A stretch of DNA of 64,000 nucleotides, taken from positions 25,419 through 89,418 of the IMG/VR virus record IMGVR_UViG_3300042526_000097; one strand, 5' to 3'. Origin of the DNA: a virus. The notes beneath the pieces were generated by a model. It had not been told where the DNA came from. It worked only from the letters and a program-made list of their open reading frames with translations, and ran no database searches. A program made the translations under genes and the position numbers. Position 1 is the first letter of the stretch. Each line of letters opens with the position of its first letter. Below, piece after piece: positions 45,572-55,185 of the stretch.

Positions 45572-46363
45572 CTAGGACTGATTGCTCAAGTCTAAAGACA
45601 TCATTGGCATCTCAGAGATAGAAGTCTCATGGAACTCTTGCACAGGAGGTGCTACACGAGCTTGGTCAACGTCAAAGTCAGACCCTGGAGGTACCACTGC
45701 AACCACAGGAGTCATAGGGAATACATTAATATTCTCTCTTCTTGCTATGTCCGGCTTACCCATATCATCTCCTCTTGAGATAACCTTAGGCAATACAAAT
45801 ATACCATTAAGAGCCTTTGACTTAAGGTTGAAGTTAGTGTTGATTTCAAGGTCTATATACCCTTCCTCATTACACTCTAAGCCATACACCTCTTTAATCA
45901 ATGGGAGTAAAGTCTTACTACCAAAAGTACTTGCTCCTTGCTCCATTACAGAGAACACAGGAGTTCCATCTTCATTGTACTTTGTAGTAGAGAACAAGTC
46001 TACTTTGTTGCAACTCTTAGGGGCTACACCTATGAGTATAAGCTTATTGCTACGGGTAGCATCATCTACTTGGGTCCAGTCAGAGATACTAAAGACATCA
46101 AAGCCATTAGTCTTACCTTCGTTTGGTATAGACGTAGTAATCTTACCTTCTGCATCAACAGTTCTTACCTTATTAGAGTACTCCAAAGAGAAGGCATCTG
46201 TTAAAGCTTGTGAAGGGTAAACCTTACCTGATTTCCACACACGGATACCCATGAATGTAGAAGCAGGATTGTTGTTAGTACTACTCTTCTTGGCAGCACG
46301 TGTGGAGGATTTTGGTACTTCCTCAATTTTTATTTCATTTAAGAAATCTAAAGAAAAACTCAT
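45572..46363 (-). CDS. Conserved phage replication-block protein, unknown function
   Basis: A 263-residue protein. A Ser/Lys-rich N-terminal tail is followed by a beta-rich core (FMGIRVWKSGKVYPSQALTD, LILIGVAPKSCNKVDLFS) and a Pro-rich acidic C-terminus. I recognise the style from the replication modules of crAss-like phages but know no function. It lies between a RecA-family ATPase and the SSB-like gene, so a role in ssDNA handling or annealing is a reasonable guess. Confidence 0.5.
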   Translation of the reverse strand: MSFSLDFLNEIKIEEVPKSSTRAAKKSSTNNNPASTFMGIRVWKSGKVYPSQALTDAFSLEYSNKVRTVDAEGKITTSIPNEGKTNGFDVFSISDWTQVDDATRSNKLILIGVAPKSCNKVDLFSTTKYNEDGTPVFSVMEQGASTFGSKTLLPLIKEVYGLECNEEGYIDLEINTNFNLKSKALNGIFVLPKVISRGDDMGKPDIARRENINVFPMTPVVAVVPPGSDFDVDQARVAPPVQEFHETSISEMPMMSLDLSNQS

Positions 46364-46384
46364 TTGTTAGAATTTAAAAGTTAA

Positions 46385-47071
46385 TTAATTGCCATAGAAC
46401 TCTCTTGCATCTTTGAAGACTGCAGATAAGTCATTTGGTACTTGAAGACTGTTGAACATACCTTGAGGTGATTTAGCTGGTATAATTACACCAGTTCTTA
46501 AACACCTATTGGTAATGAAATTGTACTGTGGTTTACCTTCTCTGTCAAAAGACACTTCAGTAAACAAAGCAATAGTTACAACTGATAAAGGATTGTATTG
46601 ATCATCTACCAATTTACCCACTGTCTTACCCTTCTTGCCTACAATGATACCATTAGATACCATATCCTCCTCATGCATCATGATAGCAACATTCAAGTTA
46701 GCTCTCATACTCTTGCACTTACTAAGGACAGATTGATATGCCTTTGCTATCTCTGTGAACTTATCATAGCCCTTCTCTGCAGACTTTCTAAAGTAGATCT
46801 CAGACATAATGAAACCTGAATCATCTATGATTAAGTTCTTTATGTGAGCTGCTGCAGCACTGGTGTTGATACTTTCTAGTACATTTAAAATTGCAGTAGA
46901 AGAATCTATCTCAGACAGGTTAGAACCTACTTTATAGATTTCTCCACTACCTTTAAAGGGTAATGGCTTGTTAGCACAGTTAATAATATAAGTCTCCTTA
47001 GGGTCTAAGGATTGTATAGAGGTTGATTTACCTGTTCCGGTATCACCTACTACTAGGATTACATTAGCCAT
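46385..47071 (-). CDS. RecA-fold ATPase (Sak4-like / AAA_24)
   Basis: A 228-residue P-loop ATPase. Walker A is VVGDTGTGKST at residues ~6-16; the Walker B-like strand is IKNLIIDDSGF; the C-terminal NFITNRCLRTG block is typical of phage AAA_24/Sak4 proteins, single-domain RecA relatives that act in annealing-type recombination. It overlaps the DnaB-like gene by eight bases. Functional assignment to recombination is by family. Confidence 0.7.
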   Translation of the reverse strand: MANVILVVGDTGTGKSTSIQSLDPKETYIINCANKPLPFKGSGEIYKVGSNLSEIDSSTAILNVLESINTSAAAAHIKNLIIDDSGFIMSEIYFRKSAEKGYDKFTEIAKAYQSVLSKCKSMRANLNVAIMMHEEDMVSNGIIVGKKGKTVGKLVDDQYNPLSVVTIALFTEVSFDREGKPQYNFITNRCLRTGVIIPAKSPQGMFNSLQVPNDLSAVFKDAREFYGN

Positions 47072-48221
47072 TTTTTGTTAATTTAAGAGCTTGGCCTATC
47101 CATGGTCCCAGGTCTGGATCCAGGTCATCCGGGAGATCGTAGAACATACCAGCAACTCCATTCATAAATAGTGGAAACATCAGATTCACAGGACCATATC
47201 TGTTTTTAATTAGATAGGATACTATGAGACTGTCCCCCAAGCCACCTAACTGTGGGGGAGTACAAGGGAATCCATCAAAGGATTCTAGTTCAAACTTACA
47301 GGGTTTTACTAACCCTATCACATAGTCAGCATCACGATAGGTATAGGTACTATCACCAAAGTCCATTTGCTGTGGAGCAATGACATTGGCAGCACCTTTA
47401 TTACCATGCCTGACTAAGGCTTCTCTTCGAGACTTGATTAAGTCCTGATTGAATTGTTGAACAAATACAATAGTAGTACTGAACATATTCCTAAGGACAA
47501 CAGCTTTTTTACTCATGTCATCTATAGTCTCTTTACTGTTCTTACCATCTAGTAGGGCTAAGTGATCTATTACTAGTAGAGTCATAGGCACTTCTTGTTG
47601 GGGTATGAATGCTATAACTCCTCCCTTTTCTCCTTTAGCTTTCTCATCGGATGATAGCTCTGTACGTTTAACTATACCAAACTTTGAATAGTATTCATCT
47701 ATTAGGTAATTAGTCAGTATACTAGGGGATACAGTACTGTCTAGTATGTGCACATCTTTTAGTAAAAGTTCCACAAAGGTGTAAGCTTCTTGAATCTTTT
47801 CCATCTCCTCATCAGAGGGTTTCTTTTCTGGTATACGGCCCATAACAAAGTCTGAAGACCAATCCAGTCCATACTTCCAATTGAGGTATGTGCAACACCA
47901 TTTCACTTGCTTCTCTAGAGTTGATAATTCTAAAGAACAGTAAAATATCTTTATAGGTTTATTCTCTTTCTTGGCATGTAGCCACAGAGAGAAAACAAAC
48001 GTATAGTCAGTAAACTGTGTTTTACCCACATTCGGGTGGGCACCTATAAGATAATACCTACCTCTCTGTATACCATGTAGCTTATTAGTAAGCTTTAGAG
48101 TACCAGGGATACCAGTATTTAATCCTTTCCTACCTTTTTCAATTTGCTGTAGAAACTTAGGGTCTCTTATTCCCTCTAAGGTTAAGTTAACCTCTGGTAA
48201 ACCATGAGATAGTTGAGTCAT
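47064..48221 (-). CDS. Replicative DnaB-like helicase
   Basis: A 385-residue SF4 helicase. GIPGTLKLTNKLHGIQRG precedes Walker A GAHPNVGKTQ at residues ~59-68; IFYCSLELS is motif H1a-like; Walker B is MTLLVIDHLALLDG; IVFVQQFNQ is motif H3. It lacks the N-terminal DnaB domain, as do many phage versions. It would unwind the fork and work with the primase at 43758-44711. Confidence 0.8.
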   Translation of the reverse strand: MTQLSHGLPEVNLTLEGIRDPKFLQQIEKGRKGLNTGIPGTLKLTNKLHGIQRGRYYLIGAHPNVGKTQFTDYTFVFSLWLHAKKENKPIKIFYCSLELSTLEKQVKWCCTYLNWKYGLDWSSDFVMGRIPEKKPSDEEMEKIQEAYTFVELLLKDVHILDSTVSPSILTNYLIDEYYSKFGIVKRTELSSDEKAKGEKGGVIAFIPQQEVPMTLLVIDHLALLDGKNSKETIDDMSKKAVVLRNMFSTTIVFVQQFNQDLIKSRREALVRHGNKGAANVIAPQQMDFGDSTYTYRDADYVIGLVKPCKFELESFDGFPCTPPQLGGLGDSLIVSYLIKNRYGPVNLMFPLFMNGVAGMFYDLPDDLDPDLGPWIGQALKLTKNG

Positions 48222-48714
48222 GTACTTCAGTTTTTATGTGTTCTTTTAATGTTCCATCTTGATGCTTTTGGAGGACAGTATCATAATCAGTTTCCCATTC
48301 TCCTGAAGACATATAGTTGCCTACACTCTTCTTAAACTGCATGTTAGATTTATAATAAAGTGTCACTGCCAAAGCCATAACATCAATCTTATACCCTTTT
48401 TGGATTGCTTTTTTAAAGGCTAGAACTCCTTCATTAGAATACTTATTTAAGGCATAAGCTCTCCCAAAACTATCGTAGGCCTTTTGAGGTATTTGACATA
48501 ATGCAATGAACTGCTTATACTGTTCCTCAATAGTACCGCCTTGGATAGCAGGAGTCTGGACAACCTTTGTGGGTATATCCAGAGGAGGAGGTGGAGGAGG
48601 TTTCCCTACTGCAGCCATCTCTGACCTAGCCTTATCTGTAAACACAGGCTTGTTCTTATGAAGAGTAACATACTTATTCATGATAAGCCATGTCATTGTA
48701 TCTTTTAGATTCAT
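48187..48714 (-). CDS. Hypothetical protein upstream of the DnaB-like helicase
   Basis: A 175-residue helical protein with a PPPPPP run at residues ~39-44. It overlaps the start of the DnaB-like gene by 35 bases, so the two are translationally coupled. The size, helical C-terminus and coupling would suit a helicase loader or partner, but no loader motif or ATPase is visible; this is a guess from context. Confidence 0.5.
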   Translation of the reverse strand: MNLKDTMTWLIMNKYVTLHKNKPVFTDKARSEMAAVGKPPPPPPLDIPTKVVQTPAIQGGTIEEQYKQFIALCQIPQKAYDSFGRAYALNKYSNEGVLAFKKAIQKGYKIDVMALAVTLYYKSNMQFKKSVGNYMSSGEWETDYDTVLQKHQDGTLKEHIKTEVHDSTISWFTRG

Positions 48715-48718
48715 CTTA

Positions 48719-49930
48719 TTAGTTTATGTCTGGCACCTTTACCAGAGTCTCTTTAATACGTCTAGAGTCAAAGTCACTTATGGCACTTTCATACCAATTC
48801 TGATCTGCAGTATCTACTGCTACTAGTATTATGATTTTAGCTTTATGAGTTAGGTTGTCGTAACGGATACGAACCAACCTTCCTATTCTCTGTACTAGAT
48901 TACGGTCTACACTATCAACTTGTACTATAAGAGCATTATCAGGTTCACTAAGATTCTTACCTTCGTTTAGGGCCCTAACAGCACCTAACAAAGATATCTC
49001 TTTCTTTTGAAATTTCTCTAATGCATCTCTATTACTTTTTGAATGATATACCATATCTCCACATAAGACATTAGCCTGTTCAATACTACCTGCAAAGACT
49101 ACAGTTCTGCTGTTTGCACTTGTTATCTTTTCTAAACATAAGGTTGCTAGTCTCAGTTTAGAGGGTAAGTTATAGAGGAATTGGGCCCTATCAGAAATAG
49201 CTGAGAATCTAAAACCTTCTTTTCTTTTATCTGCCCTAGCTGCCATTGAAGCTATTTGAAGCTTTTTAGTCAGATACTTGTAATGAGCTAGTTCAGTAGT
49301 GTCAAAGGGTTTTAGTTTACTTCCAGCTTTTATGTTCTTATTAACACTATCCAAGTTAAACTTAATTACATGGACTTCAAAGTCTGCTATAAGACCCATG
49401 TCTACTGCCTCATCTGTAGTAATCTTATAGATGGTAGGAAAGAGTCTCTTTAGTAAGTGGACTCTCTCCATATCATCTGGATAAGCTACCTTGGGGAGAG
49501 TAGCAGTTAAACCTAGTACATAAGGTCTAGTAGGAAACTCTAGGAGTGTTTCAAGTTTTCTTAAGTTAGGTATAGTTACTCTATGACACTCATCATAGAT
49601 AATCATATCATACTTATCCAACTTCTCTTTCAGCAAAGCAGCATAGCATACAAACTTTATGTTACCAATGTCTGTATCCCATTTACTAAACTCTTCTGGC
49701 CAGTCTATATCTCTCATCTCTTCAGTTGGAACAACTATAAGTATCTGAGGAGACCCTTTGTCACTTTGATGCCACAGGTGACGGATAGACTCTATACAGC
49801 TAATAGCTATCTTAGTCTTACCGCACCCTGTAGCAAGTTCTGCACAACCATACCCTTCATTTTCTAACCAGGCTTCTTCAGCTTCTTTCTGTATCCTTAC
49901 CTTATTCTCTAATGCCTGTTCTTTGGTCAT
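48719..49930 (-). CDS. SF2 DNA helicase, DEAD/DEAH type
   Basis: A 403-residue helicase. Walker A ATGCGKTK near residue 34, ILIVVPTEEM motif Ia, DECH box IIYDECHR, LTATLPK motif III, VVFAGSIEQA motif IV, and QRIGRLVR motif VI. The layout is like UvsW-type phage SF2 helicases, which remodel recombination and replication intermediates. It overlaps its upstream neighbour by four bases. Confidence 0.8.
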   Translation of the reverse strand: MTKEQALENKVRIQKEAEEAWLENEGYGCAELATGCGKTKIAISCIESIRHLWHQSDKGSPQILIVVPTEEMRDIDWPEEFSKWDTDIGNIKFVCYAALLKEKLDKYDMIIYDECHRVTIPNLRKLETLLEFPTRPYVLGLTATLPKVAYPDDMERVHLLKRLFPTIYKITTDEAVDMGLIADFEVHVIKFNLDSVNKNIKAGSKLKPFDTTELAHYKYLTKKLQIASMAARADKRKEGFRFSAISDRAQFLYNLPSKLRLATLCLEKITSANSRTVVFAGSIEQANVLCGDMVYHSKSNRDALEKFQKKEISLLGAVRALNEGKNLSEPDNALIVQVDSVDRNLVQRIGRLVRIRYDNLTHKAKIIILVAVDTADQNWYESAISDFDSRRIKETLVKVPDIN

Positions 49931-50244
49931 TTCTTAAACCCTTTAGCTTGTAAGTAAAGAGAAGGAAGGAGTGCTCCTTCTCCTACTGTCATAAAAGATA
50001 GGTCTTCTTTGTGCCATTGAAGTAAGAGTTTAGTCCCTGTAGCTTGGAAGGTATGGTCTAAAGCATTAAACCTTAACATACCTGCTTTGTAAGCAAGTTC
50101 TACTTCATACTGTTCACTGTTTATTAGTAGAGAAGCTATTCTATTTGCATTTTCTCTATTAATCAAACTAGAGTTGTGTACTATTGTATCTACTATAGCT
50201 TGTTTCCTTACCTCATAAGAGGTCTTTTCTATTAGTTCTGTCAT
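49927..50244 (-). CDS. Hypothetical protein between two helicase genes
   Basis: A 105-residue helical protein with no recognised motif. Four-base overlap (ATGA type) with the SF2 helicase gene and nine bases after the SF1 gene indicate it belongs to the operon. Confidence 0.45.
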   Translation of the reverse strand: MTELIEKTSYEVRKQAIVDTIVHNSSLINRENANRIASLLINSEQYEVELAYKAGMLRFNALDHTFQATGTKLLLQWHKEDLSFMTVGEGALLPSLYLQAKGFKK

Positions 50245-50253
50245 GTTGTAATT

Positions 50254-51777
50254 TTAAGTGATTATAAATAGTTTTCTCTTAGCTCTTGTTACAGCTACAT
50301 ACTTAATCCTGTTCCTTTCTTCTGCTTGTAAGTCTTTGCCACCTATTACCTTCCTGTTACGGTTAATATCATCTAGCATGACTACACAGTTTTCATAAGA
50401 ACTACCTTGAGACTTGTGGACAGTTAAAGCATAGTTGTACTTTACTGAAGCAAACTCCTCTTGAAACTTAAAGTACTCTTTCCATGCTCCTTTCTTAGAG
50501 TAAGAATGAAAGGCTAAAGACTTTAAGTTATTAAGAGTAGTGTTGTATAAGTCCTCAGAGTCTTCATGAATTACCTGTATTTTTCTTACTAACTCCTTAT
50601 CATCCCTAACTATTTCAACTGTACAATCATACACTTTAAACTCTTGGTCTACTCGAAAGTTGTTAGGTATGAATCCTTTGTTGAGGAACTGTAGGGCCCA
50701 TAGTTTCTCTTCTCCTTCACGTATATGAGGGGGTTTACCAGCCAAAGCTTTTGTAACCATCTCTTCTTGTGTGTAGTGAGCATAGATAGGCAGCTTGATA
50801 GTCTTGACATTTGCTTGTAGCACCTTCATTTCTTCAGATGTGTTAGCTATAATCATCTTGTTACTTGATATTGTCTTATCAGCTACTAGATAATCACCCT
50901 TAACAATCTTAGGAGGATATTTGTCATCAAGTCTGTAACTACGTATCATGTCATTAGCCTTGTTAACTTGAAAGTTAGTCCAAGCAAGTACCTTGATATG
51001 ATCTTGATTGTTATCAAAATCTTCCTTAAACATAGGTAAGACAGTATCATAAAACTTTGAATTATCTAATTCTAATTCCTCTATACCAAAAGAAGGTGTA
51101 CTGCTTAAGAAGTCTTTGTAAGCTATGTCTTCCTGAACATGTGTACGGATAGCTGTAGCATACTTTAAGATAGGGTTATCTTTAGCTTGTCTCATAGGCT
51201 CAGTGAGGCAGAGTTTATGTACCTTGTAGGTATTAAACACTTCATCAGTAAACACATAAGATTGCTTCTCACCTACCGGGGGTATCTGTAAAGGGTCCCC
51301 TGTGAAGACTATCTTTAAGTTGTCATGCTTGTTTTTGTAGTCCATTAAGTGTAGAAACAGCTTAGGGTCTAGCATTGATACCTCATCAACTATAAGTATA
51401 CCTACCTCTCCTATTCTACCATCTTCATAGTTGTCAGCCTCATAACTTATTATACCCTTTTCAGATATCTTTTGTTTAAGGCTTAGAAGAGAGTGGATAG
51501 TAGCAAAGATAAAGTCCTCAGGTCGTTCTGAGTTAGTTCTAAGAACTCTTACAGCTTTGTGTGTAGGTGCAGAAATGGCTATAGACGTACTAGTTATAAA
51601 ATCTATTACTCTGTTTAGAGTATAGCTCTTACCTGTACCAGCAAAGCCTTCTAAGACTATAAAGTCTATTTTATTGTCATTTACTGTAGCATTCTCTAGG
51701 TATTCTAGTAATACTGTAGCTACTTCCTTCTGTGAAGGAGACAATGTATTGAATAGTACTACATCTTTAGTCATCAT
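50254..51777 (-). CDS. SF1 helicase, Dda/RecD-like
   Basis: A 507-residue SF1B helicase. Q-motif LSPSQKEVA, Walker A GFAGTGKSYT near residue 45, SAPTHKAVRVL motif Ia, Walker B ILIVDEVSMLD, GDPLQIPPVGE motif III, TVHKSQGSSYE motif V, and YVAVTRAKRK motif VI. T4 Dda, the model, displaces proteins and helps start replication. A closely similar motif set is present inside the virion polymerase polyprotein (18576-20080). Confidence 0.85.
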   Translation of the reverse strand: MMTKDVVLFNTLSPSQKEVATVLLEYLENATVNDNKIDFIVLEGFAGTGKSYTLNRVIDFITSTSIAISAPTHKAVRVLRTNSERPEDFIFATIHSLLSLKQKISEKGIISYEADNYEDGRIGEVGILIVDEVSMLDPKLFLHLMDYKNKHDNLKIVFTGDPLQIPPVGEKQSYVFTDEVFNTYKVHKLCLTEPMRQAKDNPILKYATAIRTHVQEDIAYKDFLSSTPSFGIEELELDNSKFYDTVLPMFKEDFDNNQDHIKVLAWTNFQVNKANDMIRSYRLDDKYPPKIVKGDYLVADKTISSNKMIIANTSEEMKVLQANVKTIKLPIYAHYTQEEMVTKALAGKPPHIREGEEKLWALQFLNKGFIPNNFRVDQEFKVYDCTVEIVRDDKELVRKIQVIHEDSEDLYNTTLNNLKSLAFHSYSKKGAWKEYFKFQEEFASVKYNYALTVHKSQGSSYENCVVMLDDINRNRKVIGGKDLQAEERNRIKYVAVTRAKRKLFIIT

Positions 51778-52294
51778 TTGCTACCTCCCTTTTACCTGCT
51801 GTTGGCTGTACTAATTGAAAAACTATAGAACCATTAGATACCCCTAATGCTGGAGTGCCTTTAGTAAGATCTGCTTCTGCTTCCTGTTTAATGAACTTAA
51901 AGAGTAGAGCATACTTTTCAGAGTCTAACTTCTTAGCTCTTTTCTTGTTGTCAGTAAGATAAGATAGTAAGTGATTAGTTTCTGAGTAAATCATTTCATG
52001 GGATCCCTCTCCTGCTTTTACATAGTTCTTAAGAGCAATAGGTAAGATTTTAAGCTTATCTTTCTGTAGTTCTTTCATTACCCACTGCTGTGTTTGTGTG
52101 GGCAATAAAGGCACTAGCTTTCTCTGAAAGTCTAGGACTAGTTCTTTCATGTTGTGTTGTGTTTCTTCTGGTAACCCTATTACTGAGTCATGAAAAACCT
52201 GTCCCATGATGATGGCATTGCATATAGCCTCTTTGATCTGTTGGGTTACTAGTGAAGGGTTTTCTTCTGTACGGGTTATTACTTGTTGGGTCAT
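51767..52294 (-). CDS. Hypothetical helical protein
   Basis: A 175-residue, mostly helical protein with no motif I recognise. It overlaps the SF1 helicase gene by 11 bases and the DnaA-like gene by four, so it is co-translated with replication genes. A replication accessory role is likely from context alone. Confidence 0.45.
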   Translation of the reverse strand: MTQQVITRTEENPSLVTQQIKEAICNAIIMGQVFHDSVIGLPEETQHNMKELVLDFQRKLVPLLPTQTQQWVMKELQKDKLKILPIALKNYVKAGEGSHEMIYSETNHLLSYLTDNKKRAKKLDSEKYALLFKFIKQEAEADLTKGTPALGVSNGSIVFQLVQPTAGKREVANDD

Positions 52295-52665
52295 ATTATG
52301 TTTTGTTTTATGATATGTTTGAAAAGATAAGTTGCTTCTAAATCGTTTGTACTTAATAAATTTTTAAATGTAGCTATGCTATGTATGATTGTAGTATGGT
52401 CTCTACCTCCTAAGTCTTTACCTATTTGTGTCAATGATACTGTTTGGTAGTTAGCCTTTAGTATGAATGAGTAGGCTTGTCTTATGACAACTAAATTCCT
52501 AGACCTACGAGACCCATATATATGTTCTACTGTAACATTAGCTCTGTTGTATTCGTTACTAGCCTGTATTAAAGCCTCTAAAAGTTTAGACTTTACATTA
52601 GGTGGGAATGCTTCGTAATGCCTTAATCCTGGTATTGCAAGATAGTTTATTGCTATTTGGTCCAT
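52291..52665 (-). CDS. DnaA domain IV-like DNA-binding protein
   Basis: A 124-residue protein that is mainly the C-terminal DNA-binding domain of DnaA. From residue ~50, GSRRSRNLVVIRQAYSFIL, then SLTQIGKDLGGRDHTTIIHS carries the DnaA signature helix (GGRDHTT). The ATPase domains are absent. It could bind a phage or host origin, or compete with host DnaA. It overlaps the DNA polymerase gene by 13 bases. Confidence 0.8.
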   Translation of the reverse strand: MDQIAINYLAIPGLRHYEAFPPNVKSKLLEALIQASNEYNRANVTVEHIYGSRRSRNLVVIRQAYSFILKANYQTVSLTQIGKDLGGRDHTTIIHSIATFKNLLSTNDLEATYLFKHIIKQNII

Positions 52666-54803
52666 ACGTCACTTATGTTTGTATCAGCCTTTAACAAGCC
52701 TGAGGGGATTATAATTTTAGCAGCCTCACACATTAAGTTATCAAACTCCACTTTCCACCACTCTGCTATGTCTTCTGTACAAGTAGTAGTTAGTTGGTCA
52801 TGGACATTTAATAGTAGATGTATCTTATCCTGTAAGTTGTTATCTCTAATATACTTATAGGTCTTCCACATAGCTAACTTAATGATGTCGGCTCCTGAAC
52901 CCTGAATTGGGTGATTTTTGCTTTGTCTCTCTATTCTACCTAGTGCAGTATTAAACTGTATACCTTTTAGGTGAGACTCTATTTCTGTTTTGTACATCTC
53001 CCAAGTTGGGAACCATCTCTTTCGAAAGATAGGACTTAAAGTTTGAGTGTAGCCATTCTGTACGCCAAACATACCAAAGGATTGTAAGGTCTTTTTAATT
53101 TGAGGAAATGTTTTAAAGTAGTCATCAATTAACTTCTCTGCTTCCTTAACAGAACATTTAAGTGTAGATGCCAGTTTATACTGTGACATACCGTAAGCCA
53201 GGCCAAAGTTAACAGACTTGATAGCTGTCCTGAATGTCTTATGTCCTTTACACTTACACTTATCTCTCTTAGTAACAAAGACACAGCCATCCTGAGTAGC
53301 ATCTGTCCATTTCTTTCCAAATACCATTGCAGCAGTTACACTGTGCAAGTCCTCTCCTCTTTCTATAGCCTTATACCATACATCATCTTGGGATGCAAAA
53401 GCTATAAGACATAACTCTTGGCCGGTATAGTCACTATCTACAAACTTCCAACCAGGTTCATAAATAAAACAGTTTCTATATCTATTACCTACTGCCTCAT
53501 ATCCTGGGATTTGTTGCATATTAGGTTTTAGAGATGAAGATCTGCCCGTACTTACTACTTGATTGTAATTAGTCCTTACTCTACCGTCAGGCTCAACAAA
53601 CTTCTCAATGAAAGCCTCACCAAAAGAAGACATAAGTTTCAAGGAGTCTTTATACTCTGATAGTCTTATGAATACCTCATGTGTAGCCTTAGATAGAGAC
53701 TCTTCGTCTAGTCCTTTGAGTTTAGGTTCTACACCCTGTAGTACATTTAATGCTTGTTGTTGAGAATTCCAGTTAATGTTTATAGTACCCTTAGGTAGTA
53801 CAAGTTCTCTAGATATCAACTCTTCATTGTGATGCTCTATTAGATAGTCTATCAATGGTTTGGTATCTTTCTCCTCTAGACTTGCAAGAATATACTGTTG
53901 CTCTGTGGGTAAATTAGGATGGTTTCTTATGTACTTTTTAATGACACCTAAGCTACCTCCCTCAATGTCAGGGAATACCATCTTTAAGAGCTCTGCTTTT
54001 TGTGTATGTGCATTGATATTAAAGTTAATAGTATCTTCTGTTTTGTAGTAGCTATGTGATACAGCCTTGTCTAATAATCTAACATCCTCTCGTATCCATT
54101 GGTCTAACTGTAGCTTAGCTTGGTTTACTATAGGTTCAGCAAGACTAACATTCTCCATCCACTTCTCATTATCTAACTTTACACCATGAAAGGTGCAGTC
54201 AGAAAAAGCTAAGAGACATCTCATCTCTAACCAAACAGCATTGCCTAAGTTCCAGTTGTCAATCTCAACCTTTTGAATGTCTCTTATCTTACCTAAATGG
54301 ACCACATCGTCTGCAGCATATTTAATCTTTTCAGGAGTTAAGTAACCATCTCCAAAACTAGTCTGTAAAGTCTTGTCTAGGTTTAGGTTACAATACTTCC
54401 AAGTAAGATCAGACAAAGAGTAGTTAGCATTCTCAATACCTCCATTGAGTATCTTCTCAGCAATCATAGTACAGTAGACATTGTGTATCTCTATATCATA
54501 GAACTTAAGAACTATATACTCAAAAGCAGCATTATGAATGAGTTTCAGTACTGACCAATCTTCTAGTATACTCTTAATGTAGTCTACTTGACCCGGAGAG
54601 AGCATACCAAATTCTAGTACATACTGTACATTACCTTCTACGTCACCAAACTGCATAGTCTTGCAACTCTTAGTACACCAAAAGGATGTAACATTAGTCT
54701 CAATATCAAACTGGACTTCTTTAAGGTCCTTAATCCAATCTTGAAACTCTTCCCAATTACCTGAGTATTGAGGCATGTCTGTACTTATTACCGTTTTAAT
54801 CAT
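52653..54803 (-). CDS. DNA polymerase, family A
   Basis: A 716-residue replicative polymerase. The N-terminal 3'-5' exonuclease domain has FDIETN (Asp33, Glu35), HNAAFEYIVL and YAADDVVHL. The polymerase domain has STGRSSSLKPNMQQIPG, motif A VDSDYTGQELCLIA, motif B KSVNFGLAYGMSQ and motif C LNVHDQL. No 5' nuclease domain is fused; that activity is the separate gene at 38458-39237. The motifs are intact, so it should both copy and proofread. Confidence 0.9.
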   Translation of the reverse strand: MIKTVISTDMPQYSGNWEEFQDWIKDLKEVQFDIETNVTSFWCTKSCKTMQFGDVEGNVQYVLEFGMLSPGQVDYIKSILEDWSVLKLIHNAAFEYIVLKFYDIEIHNVYCTMIAEKILNGGIENANYSLSDLTWKYCNLNLDKTLQTSFGDGYLTPEKIKYAADDVVHLGKIRDIQKVEIDNWNLGNAVWLEMRCLLAFSDCTFHGVKLDNEKWMENVSLAEPIVNQAKLQLDQWIREDVRLLDKAVSHSYYKTEDTINFNINAHTQKAELLKMVFPDIEGGSLGVIKKYIRNHPNLPTEQQYILASLEEKDTKPLIDYLIEHHNEELISRELVLPKGTININWNSQQQALNVLQGVEPKLKGLDEESLSKATHEVFIRLSEYKDSLKLMSSFGEAFIEKFVEPDGRVRTNYNQVVSTGRSSSLKPNMQQIPGYEAVGNRYRNCFIYEPGWKFVDSDYTGQELCLIAFASQDDVWYKAIERGEDLHSVTAAMVFGKKWTDATQDGCVFVTKRDKCKCKGHKTFRTAIKSVNFGLAYGMSQYKLASTLKCSVKEAEKLIDDYFKTFPQIKKTLQSFGMFGVQNGYTQTLSPIFRKRWFPTWEMYKTEIESHLKGIQFNTALGRIERQSKNHPIQGSGADIIKLAMWKTYKYIRDNNLQDKIHLLLNVHDQLTTTCTEDIAEWWKVEFDNLMCEAAKIIIPSGLLKADTNISDVWTK

Positions 54804-55185
54804 ATCTTTTATCTATTAGTTTAGACTCATCTGACAACGTGCTATAAGAATAGACTTCTAACCCAAACTCATCTATGTAAATCTCATCCCCATTAACTAC
54901 TAGCTGAGCAACTTTAATATCCTCAAGATCGATTAAATTGTTTTCTAGCATCTTCTCATGTATTGGTGAAAAGACTAAAGAATGGTCTACAGTAGTTTTA
55001 ACTTGAAAGTTTAAGCTCTTTAAGTATCTTATCGTATCAGTCCTGCTCATGCCAAACGGTAGAATTAACTCAACCGGGGAAAGTTTAAGCTTTTCTTCTC
55101 CTATCGTATGAGGACTGTCTATGAGTACTCTTGGACCATTTTCTGACATGAAGAGTCTGTAGTCTTTTGTAAAGTCGAATCCCAT
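54796..55185 (-). CDS. Hypothetical protein
   Basis: A 129-residue acidic alpha/beta protein overlapping the polymerase gene by eight bases and the uracil-DNA glycosylase gene by 67 bases, an unusually long same-strand overlap. No motif recognised. Confidence 0.45.
   Translation of the reverse strand: MGFDFTKDYRLFMSENGPRVLIDSPHTIGEEKLKLSPVELILPFGMSRTDTIRYLKSLNFQVKTTVDHSLVFSPIHEKMLENNLIDLEDIKVAQLVVNGDEIYIDEFGLEVYSYSTLSDESKLIDKRYD

Noticed and set aside
45582-46220. 212-codon plus-strand frame opposite the 263-aa gene
   Set aside because: It mirrors codons of the minus-strand gene, has no protein-like motif, and opposes a well-supported gene.
45572-46363. GSDFDVD in the 263-aa early protein, identical to the polymerase catalytic loop
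   Set aside because: It lies in a Pro-rich acidic tail without the flanking RIPxQG block or polymerase fold; taken as coincidence.
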